From positions 1 through 25,494 of the forward strand of contig JAVEEH010000259.1 in the NCBI GenBank assembly GCA_030840545.1: DNA of 25,494 nucleotides. The letters are read 5' to 3'. Origin of the DNA: Frankiaceae bacterium. Lineage in GTDB: Bacteria; Actinomycetota; Actinomycetes; JAFAQI01. The position numbers were made by a program, and so were the translations under genes. Of this stretch, positions 7,535-15,681 are shown in pieces (position 1 is the stretch's first letter; each line of letters begins with the position of its first letter). Under the pieces are notes generated by a model. It was given only the letters and a program-made list of their open reading frames with translations. It did not search any database and was not told where the DNA came from.

Positions 7535-8689
7535 ATGGACTTCCGGCTCAGCGACGAGCACGAAGCGCTCCGCAAGACTGTCGAGGAGTTCGCGCGCGAG
7601 GTTGTGGCCCCGGTCGCCGAACACCATGACCGGACCGAGGAGTTCCCCTACGACGTCGTCCGCCAGATGGGGGAGATGGGGCTGTTCGGCCTGCCGTTCC
7701 CGGAGGACTACGGCGGGATGGGCGGGGACTTCCTCGCCCTGTGCCTGGCCATCGAGGAGCTGGCGCGCGCCGACTCGAGCGTCGCCATCACGCTGGAGGG
7801 CGCCGTCGGCCTCGGCTCGATGCCGATCTACCGGTTCGGGTCCGAGCAGCAGAAGCGGGAGTGGCTGCCGCAGCTGTGCCGCGGCGAGGCGCTCGCCGCC
7901 TTCGGGCTGACCGAGCCGGGGGGTGGCACGGACGCAGGCAACCCGCGCACCCGGGCCGTGCTGGACGGTGACGAGTGGGTCATCAACGGCAGCAAGGCGT
8001 TCATCACCAACGCGGGCACCGATCTGACCCGCCTCGTCACGGTGCTCTGCCGGACCGGTGAGCGCGCCGACGGGCGACCCGAGCTGACCAGCGTGCTGGT
8101 GCCGGTTCCGCGGGAGGGCTTCCGGGCGTCCCGCAAGTACTCGAAGGTCGGCTGGCACGCGAGCGACACCCGGGAGCTCGTGCTCGAGGACTGCCGGGTG
8201 CCGGCCGAGAGCGTGCTGGGTGACCGCGGCCGTGGCTATGCGCAGTTCCTGTCCACCCTCGACGAGGGCCGGGTGGCGATCAGCGCGCTGGCAGTCGGGC
8301 TCGCCCAGGCATGCGTCGACGAGAGCGTGCGCTACTCCCGGGAGCGGGAGGCGTTCGGGGCGCCGATCGGGTCCTACCAAGGGGTGGCGTTCCGGATCGC
8401 CGACATGCAGCTGCGGACGCATGTCGCCCGGCTCGCCTACTACGACGCGGCCGCGCGGATGGCGGCCGGCGCGCCGTTCAAGCGCGAAGCGGCGATGGCC
8501 AAGCTCTACAGCTCGACCATCGCCGTCGACAACGCCCGTGACGCGACCCAGGTGTTCGGCGGCTATGGCTTCATGAACGAGTACCCGGTCGCCCGGCATT
8601 GGCGCGACGCCAAGATCCTCGAGATCGGCGAAGGCACCAGCGAGGTGCAGCGGCTGCTGATCGCCCGCAGCCTCGGTCTACCGGTCTGA
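7535..8689 (+). CDS. Acyl-CoA dehydrogenase (short/medium-chain type)
   Basis: FAD-dependent alpha,beta-dehydrogenation of an acyl-CoA, passing electrons to ETF. The 384-residue protein has the full three-domain fold: helical N-domain (1-120), beta domain with LTEPGGGTDAGNPRT (125-139; usual form LTEPGAGSD), and helical C-domain with REREAFGAPIGSYQGVAF and QVFGGYGFMNEYPVAR. The catalytic base is Glu366 in EIGEGTSEVQR, the position used by short- and medium-chain enzymes. Isovaleryl-CoA dehydrogenases have Ala or Gly there, so this enzyme is unlikely to be an isovaleryl-CoA dehydrogenase despite its HMG-CoA lyase neighbour. A butyryl- or 2-methyl-branched acyl-CoA is more likely. Divergent from the GtrA-like gene; its last 12 bases overlap the 3' end of the convergent glycosyltransferase gene. 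Confidence 0.92.
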   Translation: MDFRLSDEHEALRKTVEEFAREVVAPVAEHHDRTEEFPYDVVRQMGEMGLFGLPFPEDYGGMGGDFLALCLAIEELARADSSVAITLEGAVGLGSMPIYRFGSEQQKREWLPQLCRGEALAAFGLTEPGGGTDAGNPRTRAVLDGDEWVINGSKAFITNAGTDLTRLVTVLCRTGERADGRPELTSVLVPVPREGFRASRKYSKVGWHASDTRELVLEDCRVPAESVLGDRGRGYAQFLSTLDEGRVAISALAVGLAQACVDESVRYSREREAFGAPIGSYQGVAFRIADMQLRTHVARLAYYDAAARMAAGAPFKREAAMAKLYSSTIAVDNARDATQVFGGYGFMNEYPVARHWRDAKILEIGEGTSEVQRLLIARSLGLPV

Positions 8690-11032
8690 CTCGCCGGACC
8701 CGCCGTCGGGCTCGGCCGGTGCCGTCGGCTCCGGCTCGTCGCCCTTGGACACCTCGTTGTGCTCGGACGTGGTCACGGCCGTCGGCGCCTTCTCCATGCG
8801 CTTGGGCAGCTTCTCGCCGAGGAAGACGCGGCGGACCACGCGCTCCGATGCGCGGCCGTCATCGAACTCACAGAACCGACGCCGGAACTCGGCGCGGGTC
8901 TTGGCGGCCTGCTCGCCCCACACGGCGCCGGAGCGGAACGACTCGAGCAGCTCCTCCGCCGTGGTCGCAACCACCCCCGGGGGCTCTTCGATCAGGTCGA
9001 AGTTGACGCCGCGACAGCGGACGTAGGTGTCCCAGTCGTAGGCATAGATCGCTATCGGACGGTCGAGCAGCGCATAGTCGAACATGATCGACGAGTAGTC
9101 GGTGAGCAACGCATCGGACACGAGGCAGAGATCCTCGACCGACGGATGCGCGGACACGTCGATCAGTCGCCGGGAGGCGGCCAACCCGCCGAGCGCGTCG
9201 CCGCCCTCCTCGTCGTTGAAGTAGTGGCAGCGCATGAGCAGCACCGCGTCGTCACCGATCGCCTCGAGGAGCGCAACCAGGTCGACTTCGGGGGTGAACT
9301 TCCGCTGATAGTCGCGGAACGTGGGCGCATAGAGCACCACCCGTTTCGACGCCGGGATGCCCAGCCGGACGCGCAGCGCCTCGACGTCCTCATCGGCGGC
9401 GTTGACGAGCCGGTCGTTGCGCGGGTAGCCGACTTCGAGCATCTCGTAGTCGGCCGGGTAGGACCGCTCCCAGACCAACGTGGAGAAGCGGTTCATCGAC
9501 AGGTTGAAGTGCCAGCGATCGATTCGCTTCAGCAAGCGCGCGAAGCTCATTCGGTTGGCGCCGACCGGATAGTCCTGGAGGTCGAGGCCCATCTTCTTCA
9601 GCGGCGTGCCGTGCTGGGTCTGCAGGTGGATCGCGCCCTTGCGCCGGCGCACCACGTCGGGGAAGTTGGCGTTGTTGACCAGGAACTTCGCCCGGGCGAG
9701 CAAGCGGTAGTAAGCGAGTGTGTCGGGCCGCACCCACGGCACACCTTCGGGAATCTGGGCCGTCTCCGGATCCCGGATGACCCACACACCCCTGACTTCG
9801 GGCGCGAGCTCCTTGGCCTTCCAGTAGATCGCGGCCGGGTTGCAGGAGATGCCCCGATACCAGTACGACGCATAGACGGCGAGATGCTCGTCGAGGGGCA
9901 GGTGGTAGTGCAGGCGGTAGTACTGCCGCTTCAGCTTGCGCAGGACCTTCCCGCCGATCCGCGTGACGCGCCGCTGGACTCCCTGGCCGACTGTGACGAG
10001 GCGGGCCAGGATCTGCATGAAACGCTCGAGCGCCCGGTAACGACGGTAGGCGTCGCGCATGACGAACGCGGCTAGTAGACCGGCTACACCGGGCGGGCGC
10101 GCGACCGGTTCGGCCGGCTTGTGCAGCTCGAAGTGCTCGTGCGCGGCGTGGAAGAAGTCACGCTGGTCGGCGCGGGTGAGCCGCCGGTTGCTGCCGAGGA
10201 TCGTGACGACGTGCTCGACTTCGCGGCGCATGAGGAACGGGAGCCAGTGCTGCAGGTGAGGGTTGGCGTCGATGAACGCATAGACGCGGTCCCACTGGTC
10301 GAAGATGTCGAAGTGTTTGCGGTTGCGACTGCGCAGGATGTTCCCTTGCCGGCGCTGTCGGTAGAGGATGCAGACGCGGTCGAGGATGCTGATGGTCTCG
10401 GCGGCCAGCATCGTCGGATAGGTCCACGGAGTGTCTTCGTAATAGCCCGAGGGGAAGTGAAAGCCACCGGCGCGCACGAAGTCCGTCCGGTAGGCCTTGT
10501 TCCATACGACCATCAGCAGCTCGAGCAGCTCGGGTCGCTCGGCCGTCGTGAAAACCGCGGGCCCCTTGGCGCCGAGCAGGTCGGCGAGCTGGTTGCGAAC
10601 GGTGCCGAACCAGTACTGGCGGGCATAGTCGAAGATGACGATGTCCGGCCGGTCGGTCTGATCGATGCGCGCCGAGATCGCTTTCAGGGAGCCGGGCACC
10701 ATCAGGTCGTCGCTGTCGACGAAGAGCAGGTATTCCCCGGTCGCGTCGGCCATTCCGGCTTCACGAGCCAGCCCTAACCCGACGTTCTTGGCGAGGTGGA
10801 TGACCCGCAACCGCGGGTCGGTGGTGGCGTACTCGTCGAGGATCTTGCCGCTGCCGTCCGGCGACCGGTCGTTGATCGCGATGAGCTCGAAGTCGGTGAA
10901 GGACTGCGCGAGGATCGAGTCGAGGCATTCGCGCAGATATGCCCGCACGTTGTACACGGGCAGGATGATGCTGAATCTCGTCACCGACAGCGCCTGAATC
11001 TTCCTCGTCGTAGCACGAATGGCCGCGGACAC
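8678..11032 (-). CDS. Bifunctional GT2 glycosyltransferase / CDP-glycerol glycerophosphotransferase (TagF-like)
   Basis: A 784-residue fusion for making a surface polymer of the teichoic-acid kind. Residues about 20-250 are a GT-A family 2 glycosyltransferase: FSIILPVYN (20-28), metal-binding DSDD (106-109), and an ED pair in GYYEDTPW (196-203). Residues about 380-735 are a TagF-like CDP-glycerol:glycerophosphotransferase: QTQHGTPLKKMGL (471-483) with the catalytic-type His474, LYAPTFRD (567-574), and TDYSSIMFD (644-652). A helical linker joins them; the last 40 or so residues are acidic and Pro-rich, probably disordered. There is no membrane span, so it likely works at the inner membrane face on a lipid-linked acceptor. 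The start is GTG 11032, with GGAAG 9 nt upstream and a TAGGAT -10 at 11060-11065. An inner GTG at 10984 would also keep the whole GT domain. The sugar donor is unknown. Confidence 0.9.
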   Translation of the reverse strand: MSAAIRATTRKIQALSVTRFSIILPVYNVRAYLRECLDSILAQSFTDFELIAINDRSPDGSGKILDEYATTDPRLRVIHLAKNVGLGLAREAGMADATGEYLLFVDSDDLMVPGSLKAISARIDQTDRPDIVIFDYARQYWFGTVRNQLADLLGAKGPAVFTTAERPELLELLMVVWNKAYRTDFVRAGGFHFPSGYYEDTPWTYPTMLAAETISILDRVCILYRQRRQGNILRSRNRKHFDIFDQWDRVYAFIDANPHLQHWLPFLMRREVEHVVTILGSNRRLTRADQRDFFHAAHEHFELHKPAEPVARPPGVAGLLAAFVMRDAYRRYRALERFMQILARLVTVGQGVQRRVTRIGGKVLRKLKRQYYRLHYHLPLDEHLAVYASYWYRGISCNPAAIYWKAKELAPEVRGVWVIRDPETAQIPEGVPWVRPDTLAYYRLLARAKFLVNNANFPDVVRRRKGAIHLQTQHGTPLKKMGLDLQDYPVGANRMSFARLLKRIDRWHFNLSMNRFSTLVWERSYPADYEMLEVGYPRNDRLVNAADEDVEALRVRLGIPASKRVVLYAPTFRDYQRKFTPEVDLVALLEAIGDDAVLLMRCHYFNDEEGGDALGGLAASRRLIDVSAHPSVEDLCLVSDALLTDYSSIMFDYALLDRPIAIYAYDWDTYVRCRGVNFDLIEEPPGVVATTAEELLESFRSGAVWGEQAAKTRAEFRRRFCEFDDGRASERVVRRVFLGEKLPKRMEKAPTAVTTSEHNEVSKGDEPEPTAPAEPDGGSGESDR

Positions 11033-11059
11033 CGCCGCAGGCTTCCAAGGACGCGACCG

Positions 11060-11065
11060 ATCCTA
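11060..11065 (-). promoter_or_regulatory. -10 element for the GT2/TagF gene
   Basis: TAGGAT on the minus strand lies 27 nt upstream of GTG 11032. It would give a leader of about 21 nt that holds a GGAAG ribosome-binding site 9 nt before the start. This supports the outer of two possible GTG starts. Confidence 0.45.
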
Positions 11066-11113
11066 CTGGCCGGTTCCGGCCCCACCGTCACGACAGGCGC
11101 GGCGCCGCGTCGA

Positions 11114-11119
11114 TAACGT
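11114..11119 (+). promoter_or_regulatory. -10 element, leaderless promoter of purK-purE-menF
   Basis: TAACGT is followed by TGCGCC (6 nt) and the GTG of purK at 11126. There is no Shine-Dalgarno. The 93-bp gap is shared with the divergent GT2/TagF gene. Confidence 0.55.
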
Positions 11120-11125
11120 TGCGCC

Positions 11126-12247
11126 GTGACCTCCGCACTGCCTGTCGTGGGAATGGTCGGCGCCGGCCAGCTCGCCCGGATGACCCACCAAGCGGGGATC
11201 GGCCTCGGGTTGACGCTGCGGGTGCTGGCCGAGTCGCCTGACGACGGTGCGGCGCTGGTGACGCCGGGGGTCGAGCTGGGCGCGCCGGATGATCTCGGCG
11301 CGCTGATGCGCTTCGCCAAGGGCTGCGACGTGGTGACCTTCGACCACGAGCACGTGCCCGCCGAGCACCTGCGTGCCCTCGAGGCCGCCGGTGTCGAGGT
11401 GCGGCCCGGTTCGGCCGCCCAGCTGTTCGCGCAGGACAAGCTCGCGCAACGACGGCGGCTGTTCGAGCTCGGGCTGCCGGTGCCGGCGTTCGCGCCGGTC
11501 ACCTCCGTCGCCGACATCGAGCGGTTCGGCGCGGAGCACGGCTGGCCGGTGGCCCTCAAGGCCATCCGGGGCGGGTACGACGGGCGCGGTGTGTGGATGC
11601 TGGACGCCCCGCCCGACGTCCTGCCGTCGGTGCCGGTCTATGTCGAGGAACGCGTGCTGCTCATGCACGAGCTCGCCGTGCAGGTGGCCCGGCGGCCGTC
11701 CGGCGAGATGCGCGCCTGGCCCGTCGTCGAGACGGTGCAGGAGGACGGCATCTGTGTCGAGGTGGTCGCGCCCGCCCCGCGCATCAGCCCGGCTCTGTCG
11801 ACGGAGGCAGCGCGGATCGGCACCCGGCTCGCGGAGCAGCTGGACGTGACCGGCCTGCTGGCGGTGGAGCTCTTCGAAGCCCCGGGTGGGCTCGTCGTCA
11901 ACGAGCTCGCGATGCGCCCGCACAACTCCGGGCACTGGTCGATCGACGGTGCTGTGACGGACCAGTTCGAACAACATCTGCGTGCGGTGCTCGACTGGCC
12001 ACTCGGCGATCCGGCACCCGTTGTCCCCGTGACGGTGATGGCCAACCTCCTGGGCGGCGCGCACACCGAGCTCGCCACGACGCTCCCGGCCGCCCTGGCC
12101 GCCGTGCCGGAGGCGCGAGTGCATCTGTATGGGAAGGCGCCGCGGCCGGGTCGCAAGCTCGGTCACGTCACCGTGCTCGGTGACGACGTGGTCGAGGTGC
12201 GGGACCGCGCGCGACTCGCGGTGTCGATCCTGCGGGGGGACGACTGA
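11126..12247 (+). CDS. purK: 5-(carboxyamino)imidazole ribonucleotide synthase
   Basis: ATP-dependent carboxylation of aminoimidazole ribonucleotide to N5-CAIR in purine synthesis. The 373-residue ATP-grasp protein starts with the family motif GMVGAGQLARMTHQAG (9-24). EHVPAEHLRAL follows, then the ATP-binding loop KAIRGGYDGRGVWM at about 148-161, and the C-terminal signature NELAMRPHNSGHWSIDG at about 259-275 that separates PurK from PurT and biotin carboxylase. The GTG start at 11126 sits 6 nt after TAACGT (leaderless). The stop codon overlaps the purE start (TGATG), so the two are translationally coupled. The product N5-CAIR is the substrate of PurE. Confidence 0.96.
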   Translation: MTSALPVVGMVGAGQLARMTHQAGIGLGLTLRVLAESPDDGAALVTPGVELGAPDDLGALMRFAKGCDVVTFDHEHVPAEHLRALEAAGVEVRPGSAAQLFAQDKLAQRRRLFELGLPVPAFAPVTSVADIERFGAEHGWPVALKAIRGGYDGRGVWMLDAPPDVLPSVPVYVEERVLLMHELAVQVARRPSGEMRAWPVVETVQEDGICVEVVAPAPRISPALSTEAARIGTRLAEQLDVTGLLAVELFEAPGGLVVNELAMRPHNSGHWSIDGAVTDQFEQHLRAVLDWPLGDPAPVVPVTVMANLLGGAHTELATTLPAALAAVPEARVHLYGKAPRPGRKLGHVTVLGDDVVEVRDRARLAVSILRGDD

Positions 12248-12771
12248 TGGCGCCGCTCGTCGGCATCGTGATGGGCAGTGACTCCGACTGGCCGACGATG
12301 GAAGGCGCCGCCACGGCTCTGGCGGAGTTCGACGTCGAGCACGAGGTGCGGGTCGTATCGGCGCACCGGATGCCTCGCGACATGCTCGACTACGGCGCCG
12401 GCGCGGCGGGCCGCGGTCTGCGCGTCGTCATCGCCGGTGCCGGTGGCGCTGCTCACCTCCCGGGCATGCTCGCCGCGGTCACCCCGCTGCCGGTCATCGG
12501 CGTCCCCGTCCCGCTCACCCACCTCGATGGGATGGACTCGCTGCTCTCGATCGTGCAGATGCCGGCCGGGGTGCCGGTCGCGACGGTCTCGGTCGCGGGG
12601 TCACGCAATGCGGGACTGTTGGCAGTGCGCATCCTCGGGACCTGCGACGAGGACCTGCGCCGGCGCATGGAGGAGTTCCAGCAGTCGCTCGGCGACATCG
12701 CCCGCGGCAAGGACGCCGATCTGCAGGCCCGTCTCGGCGGCGCGGGCGGGCAAGGCACCATGGAGGGGTGA
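12247..12771 (+). CDS. purE: 5-(carboxyamino)imidazole ribonucleotide mutase
   Basis: Converts N5-CAIR to CAIR, following PurK. The 174-residue class I PurE has the nucleotide-binding motif GSDSDWPTME near the N-terminus, the catalytic-region motif VSAHRMPRDML (His in SAHR), and the substrate loop IAGAGGAAHLPGMLAA. The last 20 residues are a Gly/Ala-rich tail. ATG 12247 overlaps the purK stop by one base, and the purE stop overlaps the menF start (GTGA), so three genes are tightly coupled. Purine and menaquinone genes in one transcript is unusual but may be incidental. Confidence 0.96.
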   Translation: MAPLVGIVMGSDSDWPTMEGAATALAEFDVEHEVRVVSAHRMPRDMLDYGAGAAGRGLRVVIAGAGGAAHLPGMLAAVTPLPVIGVPVPLTHLDGMDSLLSIVQMPAGVPVATVSVAGSRNAGLLAVRILGTCDEDLRRRMEEFQQSLGDIARGKDADLQARLGGAGGQGTMEG

Positions 12772-14021
12772 GCCAGCCCGACGTCCTCCGCCAGGAGCTG
12801 GTCGCGTGGAGCGTCGAGGTGGGCGATCCGGGCGACCTCCTGTCGTGGCTGCCCGCGGGCAAGGCGTTCGCGTTCCTGCGCGGCCATGACGGCATCGTCG
12901 GCTGGGGCGAAGCAGCGCGGTTGCCGGCGGCGAGCACGGCCCGGTCCGGCGCGGCAGTCGCCTCGGAGGTCGACGAGCTCCTCACCGGGATGACCGTGCG
13001 GGACGACGTCGGGCTGCCCGGCAGCGGCCCGGTGGCGATCGCCAGCCTGGTGTTCGACCCCCGCGCGACCGGCTCGGTCGTCGTCGTACCGAAGGTGGTC
13101 CTCGGGCGCCGGGACGGCCGGTCCTGGCTGACCCTGGTGACCCCGCCGGGCGCGGTGCAGGTGCCGGCGTTGCGGCGCCGCCCACACGCTGCCCGCCACC
13201 CGGTCCCGGCTCGGGTCAGCGGCCAGGTCCCGGCGGAGGACACCTGGCGCGAGGCCGTTGCCGGAGCTGTCGTCAGGTTGCGGGCCGGCGAGCTCGACAA
13301 GGTCGTCCTCGCCCGGGCGCTCGACGTCGAGGCGGAGGCGCCCGTCGACGCCCGCGTCGTCGCGGCCAAGCTGGCCGAGCGCTTTCCCTCCTGCTTCACC
13401 TATGTCTGCGACGGCCTCGTCGGGGCCTCCCCCGAGCTGCTGGTGCGGCGCCTGGGCAGGCAGGCGGAGTCGCTCGTGCTGGCCGGCTCGTCGCGGCGCG
13501 GGTCGACGCCGGACGAGGACGCCGACCTCGAGCGCGCCCTGGCTTCGTCCGCCAAGGACCTGCACGAGCACCGGCTGGCCGTCGAGTCCGTGCGCCAGGC
13601 ACTCGAGATGGTCGCCAGCGAGGTCGAGACCGACCCGGCGCCGCAACTGCTGCGGCTGGCCAACGTCATCCATCTGGCCACGCACGCGCAGGCCTGGCTG
13701 CCCACGCCGCCACCATCCGCACTCGCTCTGGCGGCCGCCCTGCATCCGACGGCGGCGGTCGGCGGGACGCCTCGCGGGCCCGCGCTGGACATGATCCGCG
13801 AGCTCGAGTCGGCACCGCGCGGCCGCTACGCCGGGCCAGTGGGTTGGGTCGACGCGCACGGCGACGGCGAGTTCGCCATCGCGCTTCGGTGTGCCCAGCT
13901 CGACGGCTCCCGGGCGCGGGTCTGGGCGGGAGCCGGCATCGTGGCCGAGTCCGATCCGGACGCCGAGGTCGCCGAGACCACGGTCAAGCTCGAGGCCGCG
14001 CTCACCGCTTTGCTGTCCTGA
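12768..14021 (+). CDS. menF: Isochorismate synthase
   Basis: Isomerises chorismate to isochorismate, the entry step to menaquinone. The 417-residue protein carries the chorismate-binding domain in its C-terminal two thirds: ELDKVVLARAL (catalytic-type Lys at about 183), VGASPELLVRR, SSAKDLHEHRLAVESVR, ALHPTAAVGGTPRG, RGRYAGPVGW and AGAGIVAESDPDAE, the last holding the magnesium-binding acids. The HPTAAVGGTP and GIVAESDP forms fit isochorismate synthases; an anthranilate or aminodeoxychorismate synthase role is less likely because menD, menC and menA occur in the same window and no salicylate or siderophore gene does. GTG 12768 overlaps the purE stop; GGAGGG lies directly in front, closer than normal. 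Confidence 0.9.
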   Translation: MSQPDVLRQELVAWSVEVGDPGDLLSWLPAGKAFAFLRGHDGIVGWGEAARLPAASTARSGAAVASEVDELLTGMTVRDDVGLPGSGPVAIASLVFDPRATGSVVVVPKVVLGRRDGRSWLTLVTPPGAVQVPALRRRPHAARHPVPARVSGQVPAEDTWREAVAGAVVRLRAGELDKVVLARALDVEAEAPVDARVVAAKLAERFPSCFTYVCDGLVGASPELLVRRLGRQAESLVLAGSSRRGSTPDEDADLERALASSAKDLHEHRLAVESVRQALEMVASEVETDPAPQLLRLANVIHLATHAQAWLPTPPPSALALAAALHPTAAVGGTPRGPALDMIRELESAPRGRYAGPVGWVDAHGDGEFAIALRCAQLDGSRARVWAGAGIVAESDPDAEVAETTVKLEAALTALLS

Positions 14022-14051
14022 GCACGCTCGGCGGCGAACTGGGCGAAACCG

Positions 14052-14071
14052 GGCGGGAGGAGTCGCCCGCC
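14052..14071 (+). terminator. Weak hairpin after menF
   Basis: GGCGGG and CCCGCC form a 6-bp stem with an 8-nt loop, 30 nt after the menF stop. No T-run follows, so termination here is uncertain. Confidence 0.25.
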
Positions 14072-14117
14072 GGCTGGCGAAGTCGGGAACACGCGCCCAA
14101 CCCCCCGGGAGCCCCTC

Positions 14118-15497
14118 ATGCGCCGCACCACCCTGCGTTATCCCGTGCTCCTCGCCCTGGCGGCGGTCACCGCCGTCAGCGTGCAGGTCGGTCAGGCGGC
14201 TCCGAAACCGACGACGGTGTTCGTCAACCCGGGTCCGGGTGGGTTCACGTCATCCAACGTGTCCTACATCGCATCGATCCCGACCGGCGCGGGCGTCAGC
14301 GCACGCGTCGTCAAGGTGAACGGGCAGCGACGGCTCTACATGAGCAGCGCGCACAGCCTGACGATCTATGACCTCACCAACCCGGCGCTGCCCGTGCCGA
14401 TGGGCGCACTGCCGATCTACAACTGGGAGAACGAAGACATCGCCGTCTCCAGAGACGGCAACACGACGATCCTCACCGAGTTCATGAGCGCGCTCTACCT
14501 GCACGTCATCGACACGTCCAACCCGCACGCACCGGTCCTTCGCGGCACCATCGAGCTCGACGGCTCGCATACTGCCGAGTGCGCCGACCTGCACTGCAAC
14601 TACCTGTTCGCGAGCAACGGCAAGACCTACGACATCCGCAACAACGGCGGCCCGATCCCGACATCTCGTACGCCGGTAGCCCTGCCGCGCGCCAGATGGT
14701 GGTCGACCGAGATCGGCGTCGGTGAGGCGCACGCGCTGCATCGAGACGCGGGCGGTTACTGGATCGCCGACGAGACGCCGCTCGTGGTGTTCCGCGCCGA
14801 CAACCCGCTTTTGGCGCACCGCGTCAGCACCGGCAACATCACCAAGAACACCGCCTACCAGCACAACAACGTGCGCCCCGCCGCCGGTCGCTACCGGCCG
14901 CGCAAGGCAGGCGACAACAGCAAGGCACTGCGACTCGGCGAGCTGCTGATGACGGAGGGCGAGACCAACTTCAGCCCGCGGTGCAACGGCGGCAGCGGCG
15001 CGTTCTCGACCTGGTCGATGGTCGGTTTCGACAAGGGCGTGCCGATGAAGCAGGAGCACGTGTTCCGCCCGGTCAACGGCAACTACGCCTCCAACGGTGA
15101 CCCGGCGGTCAACGCGCTCGGCTGCTCCGGCCACTGGTTCACCGTCCGCTCGGACCGGCCCGGCCGCTACAAAGGCGATTACCTCGTCGCCGCAGGCTGG
15201 TATGAGCACGGCACCCGGATCCTGTCGGTCAACGCCAAGACCGGCGAGATCAAGCAAGCCGGGTTCTTCCAGCCCGTGCGCGGCTCGGCGTCCGCGGCCT
15301 ACTGGGTCCGCGGCACCAACTACATCTACGTCGTGGACTACCAGCGCGGCATCGACATCCTGAAGTTCGACCCCACGGCGGCACCGCCGAGCGCGGCGCT
15401 GACCACGAAGTCCTGGCTCGCCAAGCTGCACACGGTTGACACCCTGAGCCAGCAGGCGCGGTTCTGGTGCCAGCAGGCCATGCAGCGCACGGCCTGA
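14118..15497 (+). CDS. Secreted beta-propeller-like (LVIVD-type) protein
   Basis: A 459-residue exported protein of unknown role. The N-terminus (MRRTTLRYPVLLALAAVTAV...) is a signal peptide with likely cleavage after about residue 28. The body repeats short blocks of the form LTIYDLTNPALPVPMGAL (residues about 80-97) and LHVIDTSNPHAPVLRGTIEL, the LVIVD-type propeller repeat in which a strand is followed by D-x-[ST]-x-P. Later blocks (TRILSVNAKTGEIKQAGFF, IYVVDYQRGIDILKF) continue the pattern. There are Cys pairs near 154-159 and in the second half, fitting an extracellular location. ATG 14118 has GGGAG 7 nt upstream, a normal Shine-Dalgarno, unlike the leaderless metabolic genes. It follows menF after 96 nt and ends just before the broken duplicate on the other strand. 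No enzyme motif is seen. Confidence 0.75.
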   Translation: MRRTTLRYPVLLALAAVTAVSVQVGQAAPKPTTVFVNPGPGGFTSSNVSYIASIPTGAGVSARVVKVNGQRRLYMSSAHSLTIYDLTNPALPVPMGALPIYNWENEDIAVSRDGNTTILTEFMSALYLHVIDTSNPHAPVLRGTIELDGSHTAECADLHCNYLFASNGKTYDIRNNGGPIPTSRTPVALPRARWWSTEIGVGEAHALHRDAGGYWIADETPLVVFRADNPLLAHRVSTGNITKNTAYQHNNVRPAAGRYRPRKAGDNSKALRLGELLMTEGETNFSPRCNGGSGAFSTWSMVGFDKGVPMKQEHVFRPVNGNYASNGDPAVNALGCSGHWFTVRSDRPGRYKGDYLVAAGWYEHGTRILSVNAKTGEIKQAGFFQPVRGSASAAYWVRGTNYIYVVDYQRGIDILKFDPTAAPPSAALTTKSWLAKLHTVDTLSQQARFWCQQAMQRTA

Positions 15498-15500
15498 CGA

Positions 15501-15617
15501 TCAACCGGCAGTCAGGGTCACGTCGCCGATCACGAAGGACGTCTGCCGCGACGAGTTCTCGGTGCCGGTGAACTTCAGCGTGACCCTCTGGCCGGCGTAA
15601 GCCGCTGCGTTGAAGGT
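15501..15617 (-). pseudogene. Remnant of the C-terminal domain of the HEYSE-motif secreted protein
   Basis: Minus-strand codons from about 15617 to the TGA at 15501-15503 encode 38 residues containing AGQRVTLKFTGTENSSRQTS. The same stretch in the intact gene at 16202-18073 reads AGQTVTVKFTGTEDSSLQTS, and the two align to their stop codons at similar positions. The DNA is also clearly related (the block GACGAAGGACGTCTG versus CACGAAGGACGTCTG). Upstream of residue 38 the similarity stops within about 65 bp of the lipoprotein gene and there is no credible start, signal peptide or ribosome-binding site. This is therefore a decayed 3' end of a second copy and not a gene. Confidence 0.65.
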
Positions 15618-15681
15618 TCGCAGCGCAGGGCGGCTGCGGGAGGGATTCGTCGGCGCGATGTCGGACGGGTTGTGGCGCCTG

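Noticed and set aside
5826..7910. Long open plus-strand frame (694 codons) in another frame over the second carboxylase.
   Set aside because: Arg/Gly-rich shadow of the carboxylase reading frame, running through the antisense GtrA-like gene; no recognisable motif.
12453..13859. Long open minus-strand frame (468 codons) over purE and menF.
   Set aside because: Antisense shadow; both plus-strand genes carry clear family signatures.
15493..15516. CCTGAC...GTCAGG inverted repeat after the LVIVD-type gene.
   Set aside because: 6-bp stem with a 12-nt loop and no T-run; it overlaps the duplicate remnant and is not convincing as a terminator.
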